Shown: positions 24,985 to 37,485, numbered from the stretch's first letter. The stretch: DNA of 64,000 nt from Cynocephalus volans (GCF_027409185.1 NC_084464.1:43003095-43067094); one strand, 5' to 3'. Numbers and translations: made by a program. The notes: generated by a model from the letters alone, not told the origin.

Positions 24985-25345
24985 CTAGTTTCCTAGTATG
25001 TGTATGATTCAGAGTTGGAAGCACATAAAAAACAGCCTTATTACTGGCACCCCTGCCTCTCATCTCACTTTCCTTTCATGTCATTCTTTACAGCATTATG
25101 CAAATCTGATCATGCCCAGGCTCAATTTTTAAAGAAGGTTTCCCAGAGCCTACTGGATAAGATCCAAGCCCTTTGGCATGGCAGACAAGTTTCTTGAAGA
25201 AAGCCTGTCCGATCTCATGAAAGCTTTTTGCAGAAGATACTTCTAGTGCCCAAGAACCAGCCATCCCCGGCTTACTTGCTTGCAAAGCTTTCACAAATTC
25301 TATTTATTTATTGTTTCAATGCTGCCCTGCCATATCTGCACACTG
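24985..25345 (+). mobile_element. Probable L2 LINE fragment
   Basis: TGCAAATCTGATCATGCCCA, GGATAAGATCCAAGCCCTTT and GCCTGTCCGATCTCATGAAA follow the order of the L2 3' region. More diverged than the copy at 28.3 kb. Confidence 0.45.
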
Positions 25346-26845
25346 GTTAAGATGGCATATAAGCCCCCAAATCTAGCCGCCTCCTTGAGTCACATTTTCT
25401 GTGAATGCATGAGTGTACATATGTAATTAAATCTATTTTTTTCTCCTATTAATCTGTCTTTTGCCAGTTTAATTCACATGGCCTCAGTCACTGAATGTAA
25501 AATGACAGAGAAAAAATGTTTTTTCCTCCTCTATATCTTTAAGGGCAACCCCCTTATCGATGAGGGATAGATGTTGGTGGGTAAATACTCCAGCTTCTCC
25601 GTCCCTCAGGGGGATAATTTTGAGGAACATTCTATATGGTTCCTTAGATGGTCCTGACAGTTTTAAGTCCCAGTCCCCCCACTTGCTTGTTATCACACAC
25701 TTTATGAGCTCTTCTCCCTTCCCTGTTTTGCATCCCAGCCCTTCACTTGAGCTTCCTGGGATCCCCTCCCAAATAAATTACTCATATCCAAGTTCTTGTC
25801 TCAGGATGTGCTCTTGGAGAAACCTAAATTAAAATGTTTCTGTTAACGGATATTTAACTAGCTTCCTTTCCTTTCCATTCCATTCCTCTTCCTTTCTTTC
25901 TCCTATTCCAAACAAGGTAATGGAAACCTTGTACCCATCTTTGCACACTTGTGCAAACACACCCATCTGTAGAATAAATTCCTAAGGGTAGAGTTGTTAG
26001 GTAAAAGTATTATGAATAATTAGTATCTTCATAGACACTGTCATTTCCTTCAAATAGTTGTTTGTATTTATTTGGGAAAAATTCTAAACATTCTCACTTC
26101 AATTTTTGATTCTATCCTGTGAATTTTCCTCAGAGTATTCCCCAGGTGCCCGTCCTACGACCTCCCCACTTTGTGAGCCACACCTCCCGTCCCCCATGCT
26201 CAGTAGCCCAGAAGCCCCAGGTTCTCACTTCCTTGTACTGGATCTTGAGGGTGCGGGAGACTTTTGACCTTTGACAGGGATTCATTCCATCACTGCAGGT
26301 TTTCCTTGGAGACTCCTGAAGGCCCAGGTTAGTTTAGTCCTGTTGTGAGGGCTAGAACCTGAGGAATATATAGGTAGACTCTTTTGGAAGGAAAACAATT
26401 TTCATGGTCTTTATTTAAGTTATCTTTATAATTTAAATGTGTGTAAATTATATATACAGACATAGCTAACTGTGAGTTTCTTATGCTTCAGTATTTAAGC
26501 AGTTATAAAACCAAAACAAAGTAGCAATAAATACAAAAAAAAGTAGAAAGGCACGTATAAAAATTAGCATTAATTTCATGTGATGAATAGTGCTGTTCTT
26601 CTGAAAGGAAGTTGCTGCTGGCCACATGTACACGTACTGCCCGATGCAGGTTCTTCTGAACTTGACACAATATTCCAGTGTGCGCCCAGTGATGACTCAG
26701 TTCTTCCGCTTCTCAGGTCTATTCAAATTACTAAGAAATCTTTGTTAGTACGTGTCTCCTGGTCTTCACTTGGTACAAATGCAACCAAGATAATTGAAGC
26801 TGTAAATAGATAAGCACAAACACGAAGGCAGGCACTCACATGCAG

Positions 26846-26935
26846 GGCCAGGATCAGTTACGTACGATCCCCAGCTGCTGGTAACACCAAGGTCAAGGGT
26901 TCGAATCCTCATACCAGCCAGCCACAAAAAAATCT
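26846..26935 (+). mobile_element. Diverged tRNA-derived SINE monomer
   Basis: Carries GCTGGTAACACCAAGGTCAA, the B box GGGTTCGAATCC, and ACCAGCCAGCCAC before an A-rich tail. It is more diverged than the other copies and its 5' edge is approximate. Confidence 0.65.
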
Positions 26936-27279
26936 CCAAAACCAAAACATGCTTATAATGTTTTTCAAAAATTACCAAGGAAATGAAAACATGGAATTTA
27001 ATAATTTTAACAGGGTATTCATGGGTCCTTAGGAGTACAGAGACCTCAGTTTGAGAAATGCTTTTCTAGCACTGACCTTGACTTCCAGTGTGACCTTAAG
27101 CAAATCATTTGCCATTTTTGGATCTCTGTACATTCTTTGTACACAAACAAGAATGATTTGGATCACCAGTATTCTTGGGAGATGAAGGAAGTTAGAGAAG
27201 TTAAAGACAATGTCTTGAGATCTTCAAGGACTATAAGGGAAGGAATAAGAATCTATTATAGACCTCTAGCATTGGAAAA

Positions 27280-27540
27280 ATAATGGTGGCTAAGACTTTC
27301 CAGACTAGCTTTGGCTTTGGAGTCAAAAAGACAGGTTCGAATTCCAGATCTGCCAATTACTCTGTGTGTGTATGTGGAGCAAGTCACTTAACTTCTCCAA
27401 TCCTCAGTTTCTGCCCCTGTAAAGTGGGCATATTTCAAAATGCCACATCACAGAGCTGTTGTGAGGGCCAAATGTGATAACTCTGGAAAGTGCCCAGAGC
27501 AGAGCCTGGCACACAGCAAGGCTCAGTAATTGCAACAGGC
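27280..27540 (+). mobile_element. MIR SINE
   Basis: Has the MIR core in order: GGTTCGAATTCCAGATCTGC, AAGTCACTTAACTTCTCCAA, CCTCAGTTTCTGCCCCTGTA, TGTTGTGAGGGCCAAATGTG, GCACACAGCAAGGCTCAGTAA. Confidence 0.85.
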
Positions 27541-28339
27541 TGCTGAGAGTGCCGCAGGCTTTTTAGCAAAAGACAATAGAAAAGAGAAAGGGAAGATTCT
27601 ATGAATGACATTATCTCTGATGTGTAAATGTCAGGATATTGCACCCTAACTGGCCCCTCAGCTACACAACTTACATTCACTCTTTCTCACTTTTCTCTCC
27701 CTATGTGCCCCTTCAGGGCTTTTCCAGGGCATTCCATACCCAGGCTGGAATCTCTTTCCCTGCAGGCATTCATTTTCCTTTTCCAGTCACTGGCGTTGGT
27801 CACCTGCGCAGCAAGCGCCTCCCAGTGGCCTTCCTGTTCATTGCAGGGACCCTGAGGCCCACGTTAGACTCAGATGGCTGAAGTCCAGGGGTTTTCCAGG
27901 GGGGCAGGACTCAAGAGGTTCAGGGTTGTACCCAGTCCAGCAGCCCAAGGAACTGTTCTAGATCCCTGTCCTCCTTTCGGAAGAATGACGGGGAGGAATC
28001 TAGGAGAAGTCCCCGGTGGGAAGTGTCAACTTGCCACAGATCTAAGCTAAGTTTCAACCCCTCTGGGCCTGGTTTGCTTTTTATGAAGAGCCCTGCCCCA
28101 GCAATCTCAGAGGGCCCCCACCCCGGGAGGCAACTGAGTGATGGGTGGGAACACCAGGAGAATACCTAGCACGGGTATTGCTTTCCATAGGACCTCACCT
28201 TTTCTTTGTGGCTTTCCTAACTGGGGTTACTAGGAGGTGAGCACCAGGGGGACGTAGACAGGATAAACCTGGCAGTCACTCTGCCCTCCCTCAGCCACTG
28301 CTCTGAACTGCACAGCCAAGGTGCTGCTGCCGGAAACCA

Positions 28340-28860
28340 CTTTTAAAAGAATGCCAATGTCATCATGCCATTTCCTGGCTCAAAACCCCGAGTCCTTTCC
28401 TCTTCACCTTCAGAACAAGCCAAACTACTAACAAGGGTTTCAAATCTGCCCTTCTGGCTTTACTCACATCCAGCCACAGCTGCATTGTCACATAACCATG
28501 GTCGCACCTCCCTGCCTCTGCTCCCTCAGCTTCTTTAGCCAGGCATGGCCTTGCCTCACCTCTGCAGATCTTAACCTGACCTAAGGCCCAGCTCCAGCTC
28601 CAGCTCTTTAGTGAGGTCTTCCTCATTCTTGTCTCCTACCCCCCTGGGTTCCCATAGCCCCTTCCTGCTCTGTCGATAGCAGGGATCGTCCTGTCTTCTG
28701 CACTGATGCATGTACACATTCCTGACTCCTGCTCTAGACTGTAAATGCCTGGGGTGCGGGCAGTGGGTCCAGTTCCTCAGAGTATCATTCATAGCTCTTA
28801 TTGCCAGAGCCCTGCCCTGTGCGAACTCTTAATAGTAAACTGTGTGTGGAATGAACTAGC
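28340..28860 (+). mobile_element. L2 LINE fragment
   Basis: L2 3' end wording: CATGCCATTTCCTGGCTCAA, TCCAGCCACAGCTGCATTGT, and the tail GACTGTAAATGCCTGGGGTG with ATAGTAAACTGTGTGTGGAATGAA. Confidence 0.65.
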
Positions 28861-28999
28861 AAGAGGATTCCTAGTGACACATCAGAAAGCCACAGGGGGA
28901 GATTGTTAGTGGAGCTGCTTCCATAAAACGGGGCTGTACTTTGCAGAGGCTACTTCATTGTCATCCAGACTCCTGGAGCAGGTGTTAGTACCTCCATCT

Positions 29000-31900
29000 T
29001 CCTGGTGAGGGAACTGGGAGGTTGCTCTACTCAGCCAAGAGCAGCCAGATGGTGAGTTGCAGCTTCAGTCCTCCCTCTCAGGGGTAAAGCCTCGCTTTCT
29101 CGCCTGTGCTTCCTCCCTCGGGCTGTGAGAGGCATCACTTCTCCCTCCCCGCCCCACCTCCTCCAAGCCTGATCAGTCACCTTCGGCTTTGGAGATCACA
29201 GCTTCCAAACCAAGAATTGGAGTATATCTTCTGACCTTGCCATTTGTACTTAGAGGTGACGGGTCAGAGTGTGCTTGAGATTGGGGTTGTTCCTGAAAAC
29301 CTGAGGGTGTCTTTTGGCCTCAAGTACTTCCTGTGGCCATTGGTGCAATTAGGGGTGGGGGGCTTTCACCGTATAATACTTTGAGGCAGCCAACTAAGAA
29401 ACTGGGATTCTGGTTCTCCTCTGGGTACAAAATCCTGGGAGAAGGAAGTGAATTGTCAGGGACCCAGAAGGAGGTCTCCAAAGGACCATCACCAGCCAAT
29501 TCTAATCTCTTGTCTTCTACCTCAAGTCTCTCTCTCTCAGTCCTGGATTCTCCCTACGCTGCAGGACCAAATGCCCGCTGCCTAAGCTGTGGCTGCAGCT
29601 GGCCAGTGCTGCTTCCTGCATACTCTGCCTCCCTTCATCTCCCTTTGTCTGGGTCTCTTTGTCTGGGTCTCCCTTTGGTTCAGCTTCACAGTTCTCAGCC
29701 TCCCCTCCCTTTCTCCCGGCGGGCTGCTCCCTCCCTCTCTGCGGGGGCCGAGAGGCTCGTGAGGGGGAGCGGGCTGGGTTGCCATGGTCACATCGAAGCC
29801 AGCCGCAGCTGGCCCGGGCAGCTGCTCCTGGGCCCCGGGCTGACGCTCGGACAAAGCCGGGTGGCCTTGGCAGCCCCAGACCTGGAACCCCAAAGGCCTG
29901 AAACTGGGGGTACCAGGACCCAGGAGAAGCCTGAGCTGGAGGTGAGAGGGAGGAAGCCAGAGCTGAACTGGGAGGGCGGGAGGGGGCACTGGAGCTGGGC
30001 CCTCCCCTGAGGGACCAGGCAGTCCTGGCTGGAGGTGCAGTGGGAGAAGGGGAAGGATGGGGAATAGAGTTGGGAGCCGCGGTGTGGTGAGTGGGCTAAG
30101 GGGCTAGGATATCCCCAAGGAGAGGGCTGGGGCCTCTCTGTCCTGCCGCCCAGACACGGGTTTGATTCCATCTTTGGGCCTCCATCTCCCCATCCGTCCC
30201 CCAGTTGCCCCTTCTTTTCTCAGCCTCTTAAAACTTCTCATCTCCCCACATCCCTTAGTTTCAAGCCCTATGCCCCAGTCTCCCTCTTTTCTCTCCCCAT
30301 CTCTCAGTTTCACTCCAACCCTTTCATTTTCCCCTTTGTCCATGACCCTTGTCCCCTTAGTCTGTCTGCTCGCCTCTCAGGGCCCCTCAGTTTCCTGCCT
30401 TCCTCTTGGAGGTGTTCATCCCTGCCACCCCTTGCCCGCTGTGTCCACTCCAGCTCCCTTTTCTCCCCAAACATCAGTCTCCTCCTTTGAGTCCCCTGAT
30501 CTTTCCATCTTTTGCTGTGTGTGCCCTCTGTCTCCATCCTCCTTTTCCTCTCTCTAACCTCCAGTTTCCCTCGGCCTTGGCCTCAGTCTAGCTCCTGCCA
30601 CTCTCTCAGTTCCATCAGCATTGCCCCATTTGACCATCAGCCCTCTCTGCCTCCTCTGGTCCCTGCCCCTTCTTTCTCCACCTCCAGACTATCCAGAGCT
30701 GAGCTCCCCTCATCTTTCTCCCAGAGCTACGTCTTCTCTTCCTCCTCCTCCACTCCCAGGCCTCAGTTTCCCATTTGTACTGGTGGCATCAAGGTCTGAC
30801 TCATGCCCAGAGCCTCGTCCACTCCTTCACCCTGCCCCCACCAGTCGCCTCTCACTCTCTCCAGCTGCTGAGCCAGCCTGCTCCCCAACAGGCAGCTGCA
30901 ACACTGAGAAGGAGACTGCAGCTAGTGTGCGTGGGAGGGGCCCATCTGGTCCATTCTCCCTTTCACTGGTCCTGCTGGGCTTCCCTGCAGTGCCAGGTGG
31001 TCTGCAGGCCCAAAGCTGCTCTCTCCTCTCTTCTACGTGCCTCTCCACATTTTTTCAGCTATTTCCCCTCCTCTCCTTCCTGGGAAGAAGGCCATTGGCT
31101 TGAAGTGGAGGGAAGCCAAGGATGGGAGGGGATGAATGGGGGAGGGGAAGAGTTCTTTGGGGGTTCTAGAGTACATGGAAGGCCTCTGGGTTTGTGATGC
31201 AGGGGATGTGGGACGGGCTCTGAGGGACATAGATAAGTGGGCAGGCACTCTTGGTCTTTGGCACTGCTCTATGGGCCCCTGGCTGGCTGGGATTTCCCTC
31301 TCTGGCCCCTGGGAATCTCAGCTCTGAGCCCCGCATTCCAGCTGGCTCCAGCCCCCTTTCTGTTGTCACTTGACTCCACTAGGCCCCAGTCCTGCATCCC
31401 TCCCACTCCTCCAGTCCTGGGCTTGGGCGAAGTGGGCATCACCAACCAGGAATTTCTCCTGAAGGAGTGAGCAGAGGGGAGAAAAGTTTCAGGACTCTGG
31501 CTTCCTCTACTCTTACCAGTGGACACCCCCTGTCTTGCACTGCCACACCACCTGGCCCGGGGTGTGGAATGTCCCACCAGGGCGTGAGGGGCTGGCTGTA
31601 GCTCAGCCTGGCGCTCCTGTCTGGGGCTTCCCCAGTGTGCAGCTCCTGGAAGGAGGAGCTGAGTGCCCGCCCAGGTGAGGTTACTTGGGAAGCCTGAGCC
31701 CCACCTCCAGGCTGGCTCCACCCTCAGGCCTGCCTCTCCCAGACCCAGATTCCCCAGCGACTGTCTCCAGAGGGGTAGGTGCTCTGGGATCCCTGGGGCT
31801 TTGGTGGGAGGGGAAGACAGGAAGAGGCAATTCTCACAGTGACCAAGGGGACTGTCTGTTAGCAGGTCCTTCAGCAATTGGAGTGTCCTTGGGTTTGTGA

Positions 31901-32959
31901 ACTTGTGTCCATGTGTGCCTTGGCCTCTCCCAAGGGCCAGCCTCTTCCTGGTAGTGCTTTGTGTACTTGTCTGGTTGGGACTTTGTATTTCTTTCTTGGG
32001 ACTGTTGTTTGGGACTGCAGGTAGGATGTGAGTTTACTTCTACTGTGAGGTGCAATGGGGTGGAGATCTGGATGGAGCGAGAGAGCTTACTGGGATGGTG
32101 ACATTATCTAGATGGCTGGCAGGTGTGGGGGTGTGGAGAGAGGTGGGGGTGCAAAGTTAGTGCGGAGTGGGGTTGGAACACCTCCCAGGACAAGCTCTTC
32201 TGCAAACCCCCTTCCCCTAACCCGCCTACCACCCAGCAGTCCTCTCTCTCATTTGATTTGCCTACCCAGTCTCCTTGTGCTCATTTTCTCTGGGTCTCTT
32301 GTTCCCGTTCCTTTTGGGCTGTGTCTGACTTTCACCCTGCCTCTGTCCTCCTCCTCCCCTCCACCCACCTTGTCCTGGCTCCATTTCTAGCCCCTCCTTG
32401 CCGCTGATCAGACTCTCTGTCCACCACCAGGGCCAGAGTTGGCTGAGCCTGAGGGAGGCTCGCTCTGAGGAGGACTCCTGGGTCCCCAAAAGGGAGCCCA
32501 GGGAACTCGGAGTCTGGACTGGGAGGATTAGGGAGTGCGCTGCGAAGCTGGGGAGAGGAACTGGAAGGAGTGGTAGAGAGATGAAGGGGCTAGGAGAGAG
32601 GCGGCCGGCCATCAGGCTCTGGGGCCATCTAGGTTGGGCTGCTGGGGACAGGAGCCCAGAGGGTGCCAGAGAGAAGCTAAGGTTGGTGGGGTGAAAAGAG
32701 CGAGTCTGGCTGGACAGGTGAGCCCTGCTCCCTTCCCCCATCCGAGCTCCCGCTGCAGGGCTCGGCGCCGGGCCTGTGGGAACCTGCTCCTTCCTCTGTG
32801 TCCTGGGGCTGCTCCTAGTTGCCTCTCTCTCCAGGAACCGAGCCCAGAAGTAGGGAGGGGGCCATCCCCTCGTGGGGCCTGCTGGTGGGGGAGGTCCTGA
32901 GCGGCGCTGCAGCCGGACCCGGGGCCTGGGTTTTGGTGGTTCTCATTTGTGGGGAACAC
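29000..32959. other. GC-rising flank upstream of DDR1, no protein gene
   Basis: Long C/T-rich tracts (30,170-30,780, CCTCC/TCTCC-like) create many overlapping open frames on both strands, none with a recognisable domain. Donor-like sites at 29941 and at 31676 (CGCCCAG|GTGAGG) could belong to alternative DDR1 leader exons. Confidence 0.45.
29690..29941 (+). promoter_or_regulatory. Possible distal DDR1 promoter and alternative first exon
   Basis: An isolated GC-rich segment with several CpGs about 3.5 kb upstream of the main island. It ends in a strong donor, CTGGAG|GTGAGAG, after 29941. Human DDR1 has alternative upstream non-coding exons, so this could be one. A 225-codon open frame covers it, but its composition looks like a GC-rich by-product rather than a protein. 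Neither the exon start nor its use can be shown from sequence alone. Confidence 0.3.
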
Positions 32960-33640
32960 AGGAGTGGGCTGTGAGTGGGGGGTTGGGCCCGGAGCGGGCA
33001 GGGCGCGGCGAGCTGGGCTTCCCGGGAGAGTGCGCGGCGCGCGGAGGGGACCGCGGCTGGTTACCTGGGGGAGGCCGGGCGCGCGGGGGAATGCGGTGGG
33101 CGTGGCGGGGCGGAGGGGAGCGCGGCCGGAGGGCGGCGCTGGGCGTGGGAGCCGCGGGGACCGCTCGGCCCGGGAGGGGGAAGGGAGGGCAGCGAGCCCG
33201 AACGCGCGACGCGCGGCTGGAAGGCAGAAGGAGGGAGCGAGGGGCGGGAGGAGGCCGGAGGGGAGCCGAGGCGCGGGGGAGGCGGCGCCTGGGCCCGAGC
33301 CGCCCCAGCCCTGCTCCTCTCCCCGGAACAGGCCCCCGACAGCTGCTCGCGGGAGCCGCCTCCCGACACCCGAGCCCCGCCGGCGCCTCCCGCTCCCGGC
33401 TCCTGGCTCCCTGCGCCTCGCCCCTCCCCTCGCCCAGCCGCCGCGGAGGCCCCACTCCGGGGTCGGACGCCTGGGTCTGCCGGGAAGAGCCAGGAGAGGT
33501 AGGGCGAGCGGCGGGAGCTCCCCTCGGGGCGGGGGGCGAGGGCGGAGGCCCGGGGCTGCAGGGGAGCGGGAGGGTCGGCGGAGGAGGCAGGACGGCCCTG
33601 TGCCGGGGCTGTACTTGTTTGTCCAGCTCGTCTAGGTCGG
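32960..33640. promoter_or_regulatory. DDR1: DDR1 CpG-island promoter
   Basis: The stretch is extremely rich in G, C and CpG, with many GGGCGG/GGGGCGG-like Sp1-type boxes and no TATA box. It covers the first leader exon (ending 33498). A TATA-less CpG-island promoter with dispersed starts is the natural reading. The edges are estimated by eye. Confidence 0.75.
33250..33498 (+). other. DDR1: DDR1 5' non-coding exon 1 (start approximate)
   Basis: Very GC-rich leader exon ending at the donor gagag|gtaggg after position 33498. The last ~200 nt closely resemble the human DDR1 leader as I remember it, including the stretch ending in GGGTCTGCCGGGAAGAGC. It joins the next leader exon at 34409. The 5' end is not fixed by any visible signal; transcription probably starts at several points in the CpG island, so the start given is only a guess. 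Confidence 0.7.
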
Positions 33641-34408
33641 TCCCGTCCCACCTCCCCAGTGTTCTGGCTTACTGTCTGAAAACGGAGGGAGCCCCTGACA
33701 TGCTCCAGCACTGAGGAAGGACCCTCCTTTACTCAGCGTGGAGGAACGGAGCCCCAGGAGGACAGGTGCTCTTAGGTCGCGCGCTGAATCATCTTATCCG
33801 CCCCCTGGAGAACCGGGCCTGCCCTCCACCTGGCCAGTCCCTGAGGGCGTCTACTAACTGTTAAGCCTCCACCCAGCCGACCCCCAGTTGGTCAGCCTGG
33901 CCGCAGCCGGGCAGAGAGAGGGACAGACACTCTACCCTACCAGTGAGGGCCGCTCATCCACGCTGGAGGGTCAGTCAGTTGGTTCTGTCATGAGATAACG
34001 TCGCTGCCCGGGGAGCATCACCGATCCGGTCCCACCCCCAACGCCCCCAGGCCTTCACTGCACAGGTCCCCTGCCGGCTGCACATTCCTCTCCAGCATCT
34101 CTGCCCTCAGCCAGAGCCCGGCGCTGGGACTCACTGTTGTTGAGGGGATGTAGGTGTGCCCAGAATTGAGGGTACAGTGGAGACAGGTGAAAGTAGAGTG
34201 TGGGAAAATGGAGAAATGGCTCTTGTTCTTATTGCCAGTCTTTCCACCAGACGTCTACCCGTTCCTCAGTCCCTTGACCTCGCTCTGGCTTGGTATTAGG
34301 GGGTGGGCCCCAGTTCTCTTGGGATCCTGTGCCTGAGGGCTCGAGTGTGTGTCTCATACTGTCTTCTGATGACAGGAGCATGTAGTGTGTGTCGTTTCGT
34401 GTCCACAG

Positions 34409-34464
34409 GTGTCTGAAGATGGCTATTCCCTTCGCGATGGGACTGGACTTTTAAGAATGCCAAG
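34409..34464 (+). other. DDR1: DDR1 5' non-coding exon 2
   Basis: A 56-nt exon between acceptor gtccacag and donor gtgtgg. It starts GTGTCTGAAG and ends AATGCCAAG, matching the remembered human leader exon that splices to AGATGCTGCC (37444) just ahead of the DDR1 start. It carries three upstream ATGs (34419, 34437, 34457). The first two share a short frame that stops at 34452-34454; the third runs past the real start in another frame. Confidence 0.82.
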
Positions 34465-34616
34465 GTGTGGATGGAGTTGATGTGTACATGAGCATCTGTG
34501 CCTGCCTTGTCCCTGAAAGTCTGTGAGGGCTTGTCTGTGAGACACTGAGAGGTGTGTGTGCATACTACATTTAGCCCAAGTGTTTACAGCCAGCTCAGTA
34601 AGTTCCCATGTCTGAC

Positions 34617-34620
<4 letters not shown>

Positions 34621-34696
<76 letters not shown>
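34621..34696 (+). repeat. (TG)n microsatellite in DDR1 intron 2
   Basis: Thirty-eight uninterrupted TG units, followed by a broken TG/TA stretch to about 34712. Pure alternating purine-pyrimidine runs of this length can adopt Z-DNA and are usually variable in length. Confidence 0.95.
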
Positions 34697-34699
<3 letters not shown>

Positions 34700-35832
34700 C
34701 TGTGTGTATATACAGAGCTGTGTGGGTGTTGTTGTCTAGGGTGGGAGGTGGTGATTGGGGTGGGAGGAGAGTGAACCTGAGTCAGGGTGTCCTGGCCCTT
34801 GGCTTGTAATTGGTTGTAATGGGGTGGGGTGGGGCAGAGTGGGATTGGAGTAGGTCTTCTGGGCCTGTCACTGTGTATCTGGCTGTGTGTGGGGTCAAGA
34901 TCCAGTGGAGAGAGATGGGGTGACTGGAGACGTTAGAGAATGGATTGCCTAGAAGTCTCTGTGCTCCTCTGTTTTTCAGCTTGGATCTATGCCTGTGTTT
35001 CTGAGCCTGCTCTATTTACCTCTTGCTTTGTGTTTCTCGCTCTGTCTCCCCCTGCCTCCTATCCTCTGCCTGTCTTTGTATCTCTGCCCCAGGCTCCTCT
35101 CAACTCTGTCTGGCTCTGATGATGACTCATCTGGGATAGGCATGAAGGTTACCCAGGGGAACAAGGGCCACGCTGTTCCCGAGAGAGGTGGGGGTGGAGA
35201 GTGGCACCCAGGAATTCCTGGCCAGTCTCCTGGGACTCTGGTGCTGTACCCCAAGGGAGCAGGCATGATGTCTTCTGGTTCAGTTTCTCCTTTGATAACT
35301 GAGTGCCCCCCGGAACTCAGTCATCTCCCTCAGCTGCTGCTTCAGAGCTGTGGGGTCTCAGCTGCCTCTTACATTCCTGCCCTAGAGCATTGTGGGAGCA
35401 GCTGGAGGAGGACAAAGGGATGGGGGAGTCTCCCCCCACTCCTCCTACCTCCTGGGGTGACCTGGCTTCCCTGTCTTTAGACCCGCCCTCATCTCCAAGG
35501 CAACTTAGCCTTTTCCTCAGCCGTGGCCTCTGCCTGCAGATGCAGCCACCTTCAGAAAGTGGGAAGGGATGTCTGGGCCTCAGAAAGGGAAGGCAGAGCA
35601 GGGAGAGCTGGGGACAGGATGCTTTGGACCTGATGTCAGGGTAAGGTAGGGTGTGAGAGATGGCAGTAGGATCCCTCAGTGCCGGAAGAATTCAGTGCAG
35701 GGTCTGGGATCGGCACAGGATAGCTTTTCCTGCAGCTGGGCAGGGGAGAATAGATACCTGGATTTGTAAGGAGATGCAGTTGGAATAGTTTTAGGTGGAG
35801 TAAGTTGCCTGGGTCCCATGAGGAACAGAATA

Positions 35833-36010
35833 GGGATTCTCACACTTTAAAGGGCATTGTGCATGGTATTAAAATGCAGATTCTGATTCAGCAGGTCTAG
35901 GATGGGGTCTGAGATTCTGCATTTCTCCCAAGCTCCCAAGTGTTGCCGAGGTTGTTGGTCTTCCAGGGACCACTCTGGGCCTAGAAGGCTATAGCGGACA
36001 GTAAGGTTGG
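35833..36010 (+). mobile_element. MER5-type (hAT-Charlie) DNA transposon remnant
   Basis: MER5 wording: AGGGATTCTCACACTTTAAA at the left terminal repeat, TTCTGATTCAGCAGGTCTAG, GATTCTGCATTTCTCCCAAG, CCAGGGACCACTCTGGGCC. Non-autonomous, no frame. Confidence 0.7.
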
Positions 36011-36119
36011 AGGTGCTGGGGTCCCCCACTTCTGTTAGAATTCTGTGATCCTAGGTGGGAAGGACCAGGGTCAGCTGATCTAGGCTTCTCTGATGTTTAA
36101 TCTATCAAATCCTCAGCAA

Positions 36120-37110
36120 GGAGTTGTCCAACCTTTTCTGGAACACCTTTCTTTTTTAAAAATCAAAATGATTTTTATATTCTTTTATACATCACATGAT
36201 TTTACATAAATGTATAAATGTTACCATATGTTACAGGTTTTGGAAACATGATAGAACCAGCCAGTCTTTTCCCTTTTTGTTTGCTTTTCCCTCTGTTGCC
36301 TCATTCATGTTAACTTGTGTTTTATTCTATTACATATCCCCTCTCTTTAGACATATGTACAAGTACTTTATATATACAAATGCAGCAGTTGGTTTATTCT
36401 TTGTTTGCAAAAGGTGGATAATTCTTTATACTTCTGTATCTTGCTTTTCATATTCAACAGCTGCACAAGGAAATCATACCAAGTCAGAGGTTTATTGGTA
36501 CTTGTTAGTTTTTCATAACCACATAGTAGTCCATGAGCCTTAATTTTTTTTTTTCCAGCCAGTCCCCTAAGGGCATTCGCATGGCTTACAGATTTGGGTG
36601 CTTACAAAGGTGCCATCATAAACATCTTGGCACATTGTTCTTTGTTCCTGGTGCTTTTCCACCTCTCTTTGGTTAGATCATCAGGAGGGGAAATGCTGGG
36701 TTGAAGGAGATGTGCATTTGCAAGTACAATAGATATTGCTAGATTGCTTTCCAAATAGGTGATAGCACTACACTTCTGCTGTTGAGCACAGTGGCTCCCT
36801 TTTTGTCACTCTCCACCACCTACAGATGTTATAGCCTTAAAAGCATTTTGTCAGTCTGATTTGTATTTCCCTGACTCTGGTGATTTTGACTATTTTAAAA
36901 AAAAGCTTGTTTGCAACTTGGCTTTGTTCTTCTGTGAAACAACTATCGAAATTCTTTGGCTATTTCTCTGTTGGGTTGTTTATATATATATTTTTCTTAT
37001 CAATTTGTAAGAGTTCTTAGTTTATTATAATTATTAACCATTTTTCTGTTAAGTTCGTTATAAACATTTTTTGCAGATTTGGTTTTTGTTCAAAGCCATT
37101 GTTTATAAGG
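36120..37110 (-). mobile_element. Old L1 (L1M) fragment in DDR1 intron 2
   Basis: Reversed L1 3' region: ATCATAAACATCTTGGCACA, GGGGAAATGCTGGGTTGAAG, GCTAGATTGCTTTCCAAATA, then A/T-rich text. No coding capacity remains. Confidence 0.6.
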
Positions 37111-37124
37111 TATTTTGCCCTTTA

Positions 37125-37310
37125 CACATTAGGGTATTGGGACTTTAGACAAGTTACTTAACTGATCTCTGCCCCAGTTTCTTCATGTGTTAAATGTGGA
37201 TAGTAACAGTATCCACCTTATAAAGTGACTGTGAGATAAAATTATGGATTCTGCTTAAGGGTTTAGCTCAGTGGCACATGGGAAGCATTCTAAAAATATA
37301 CCTGATGCTG
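37125..37310 (+). mobile_element. MIR SINE in DDR1 intron 2
   Basis: MIR core: ACAAGTTACTTAACTGATCT, CCCCAGTTTCTTCATGTGTT, AAAGTGACTGTGAGATAAAA. It lies upstream of the first coding exon. Confidence 0.65.
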
Positions 37311-37443
37311 TTAAACAATTACTGTTGTCATTTTATTGCTTTTATCCCCAAAGCAGCACATTCTCTCTCTCTTGTCTGTTGCTGTTGGCTGTGACTCAAT
37401 CCCCCTGATTAACTTACCCCACTACCCACCTTGTCCCCTGCAG

Positions 37444-37485
37444 AGATGCTGCCCCCACCCCCTTAAACCTGAGTGATCAGGAGCT
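37444..37485 (+). other. DDR1: DDR1 5' UTR part of the first coding exon
   Basis: Acceptor cctgcag ends at 37443 and the exon opens with AGATGCTGCC. The 42 nt before the start contain a seven-codon uORF (ATG at 37446, TAA at 37464-37466). The main start ATG at 37486 has the context GAGCTATGG. Confidence 0.8.

Noticed and set aside
29333-30010. 225-codon open frame upstream of DDR1
   Set aside because: Low-complexity composition in GC-rich DNA and no recognisable domain. The useful signals here are the CpGs and the splice donor, not the frame.
32872-33714. 280-codon and other long frames on both strands across the DDR1 CpG island
   Set aside because: CpG islands have few stop codons, so long frames arise by chance. 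They are Arg/Gly/Pro/Ala-rich and overlap the DDR1 non-coding exon.
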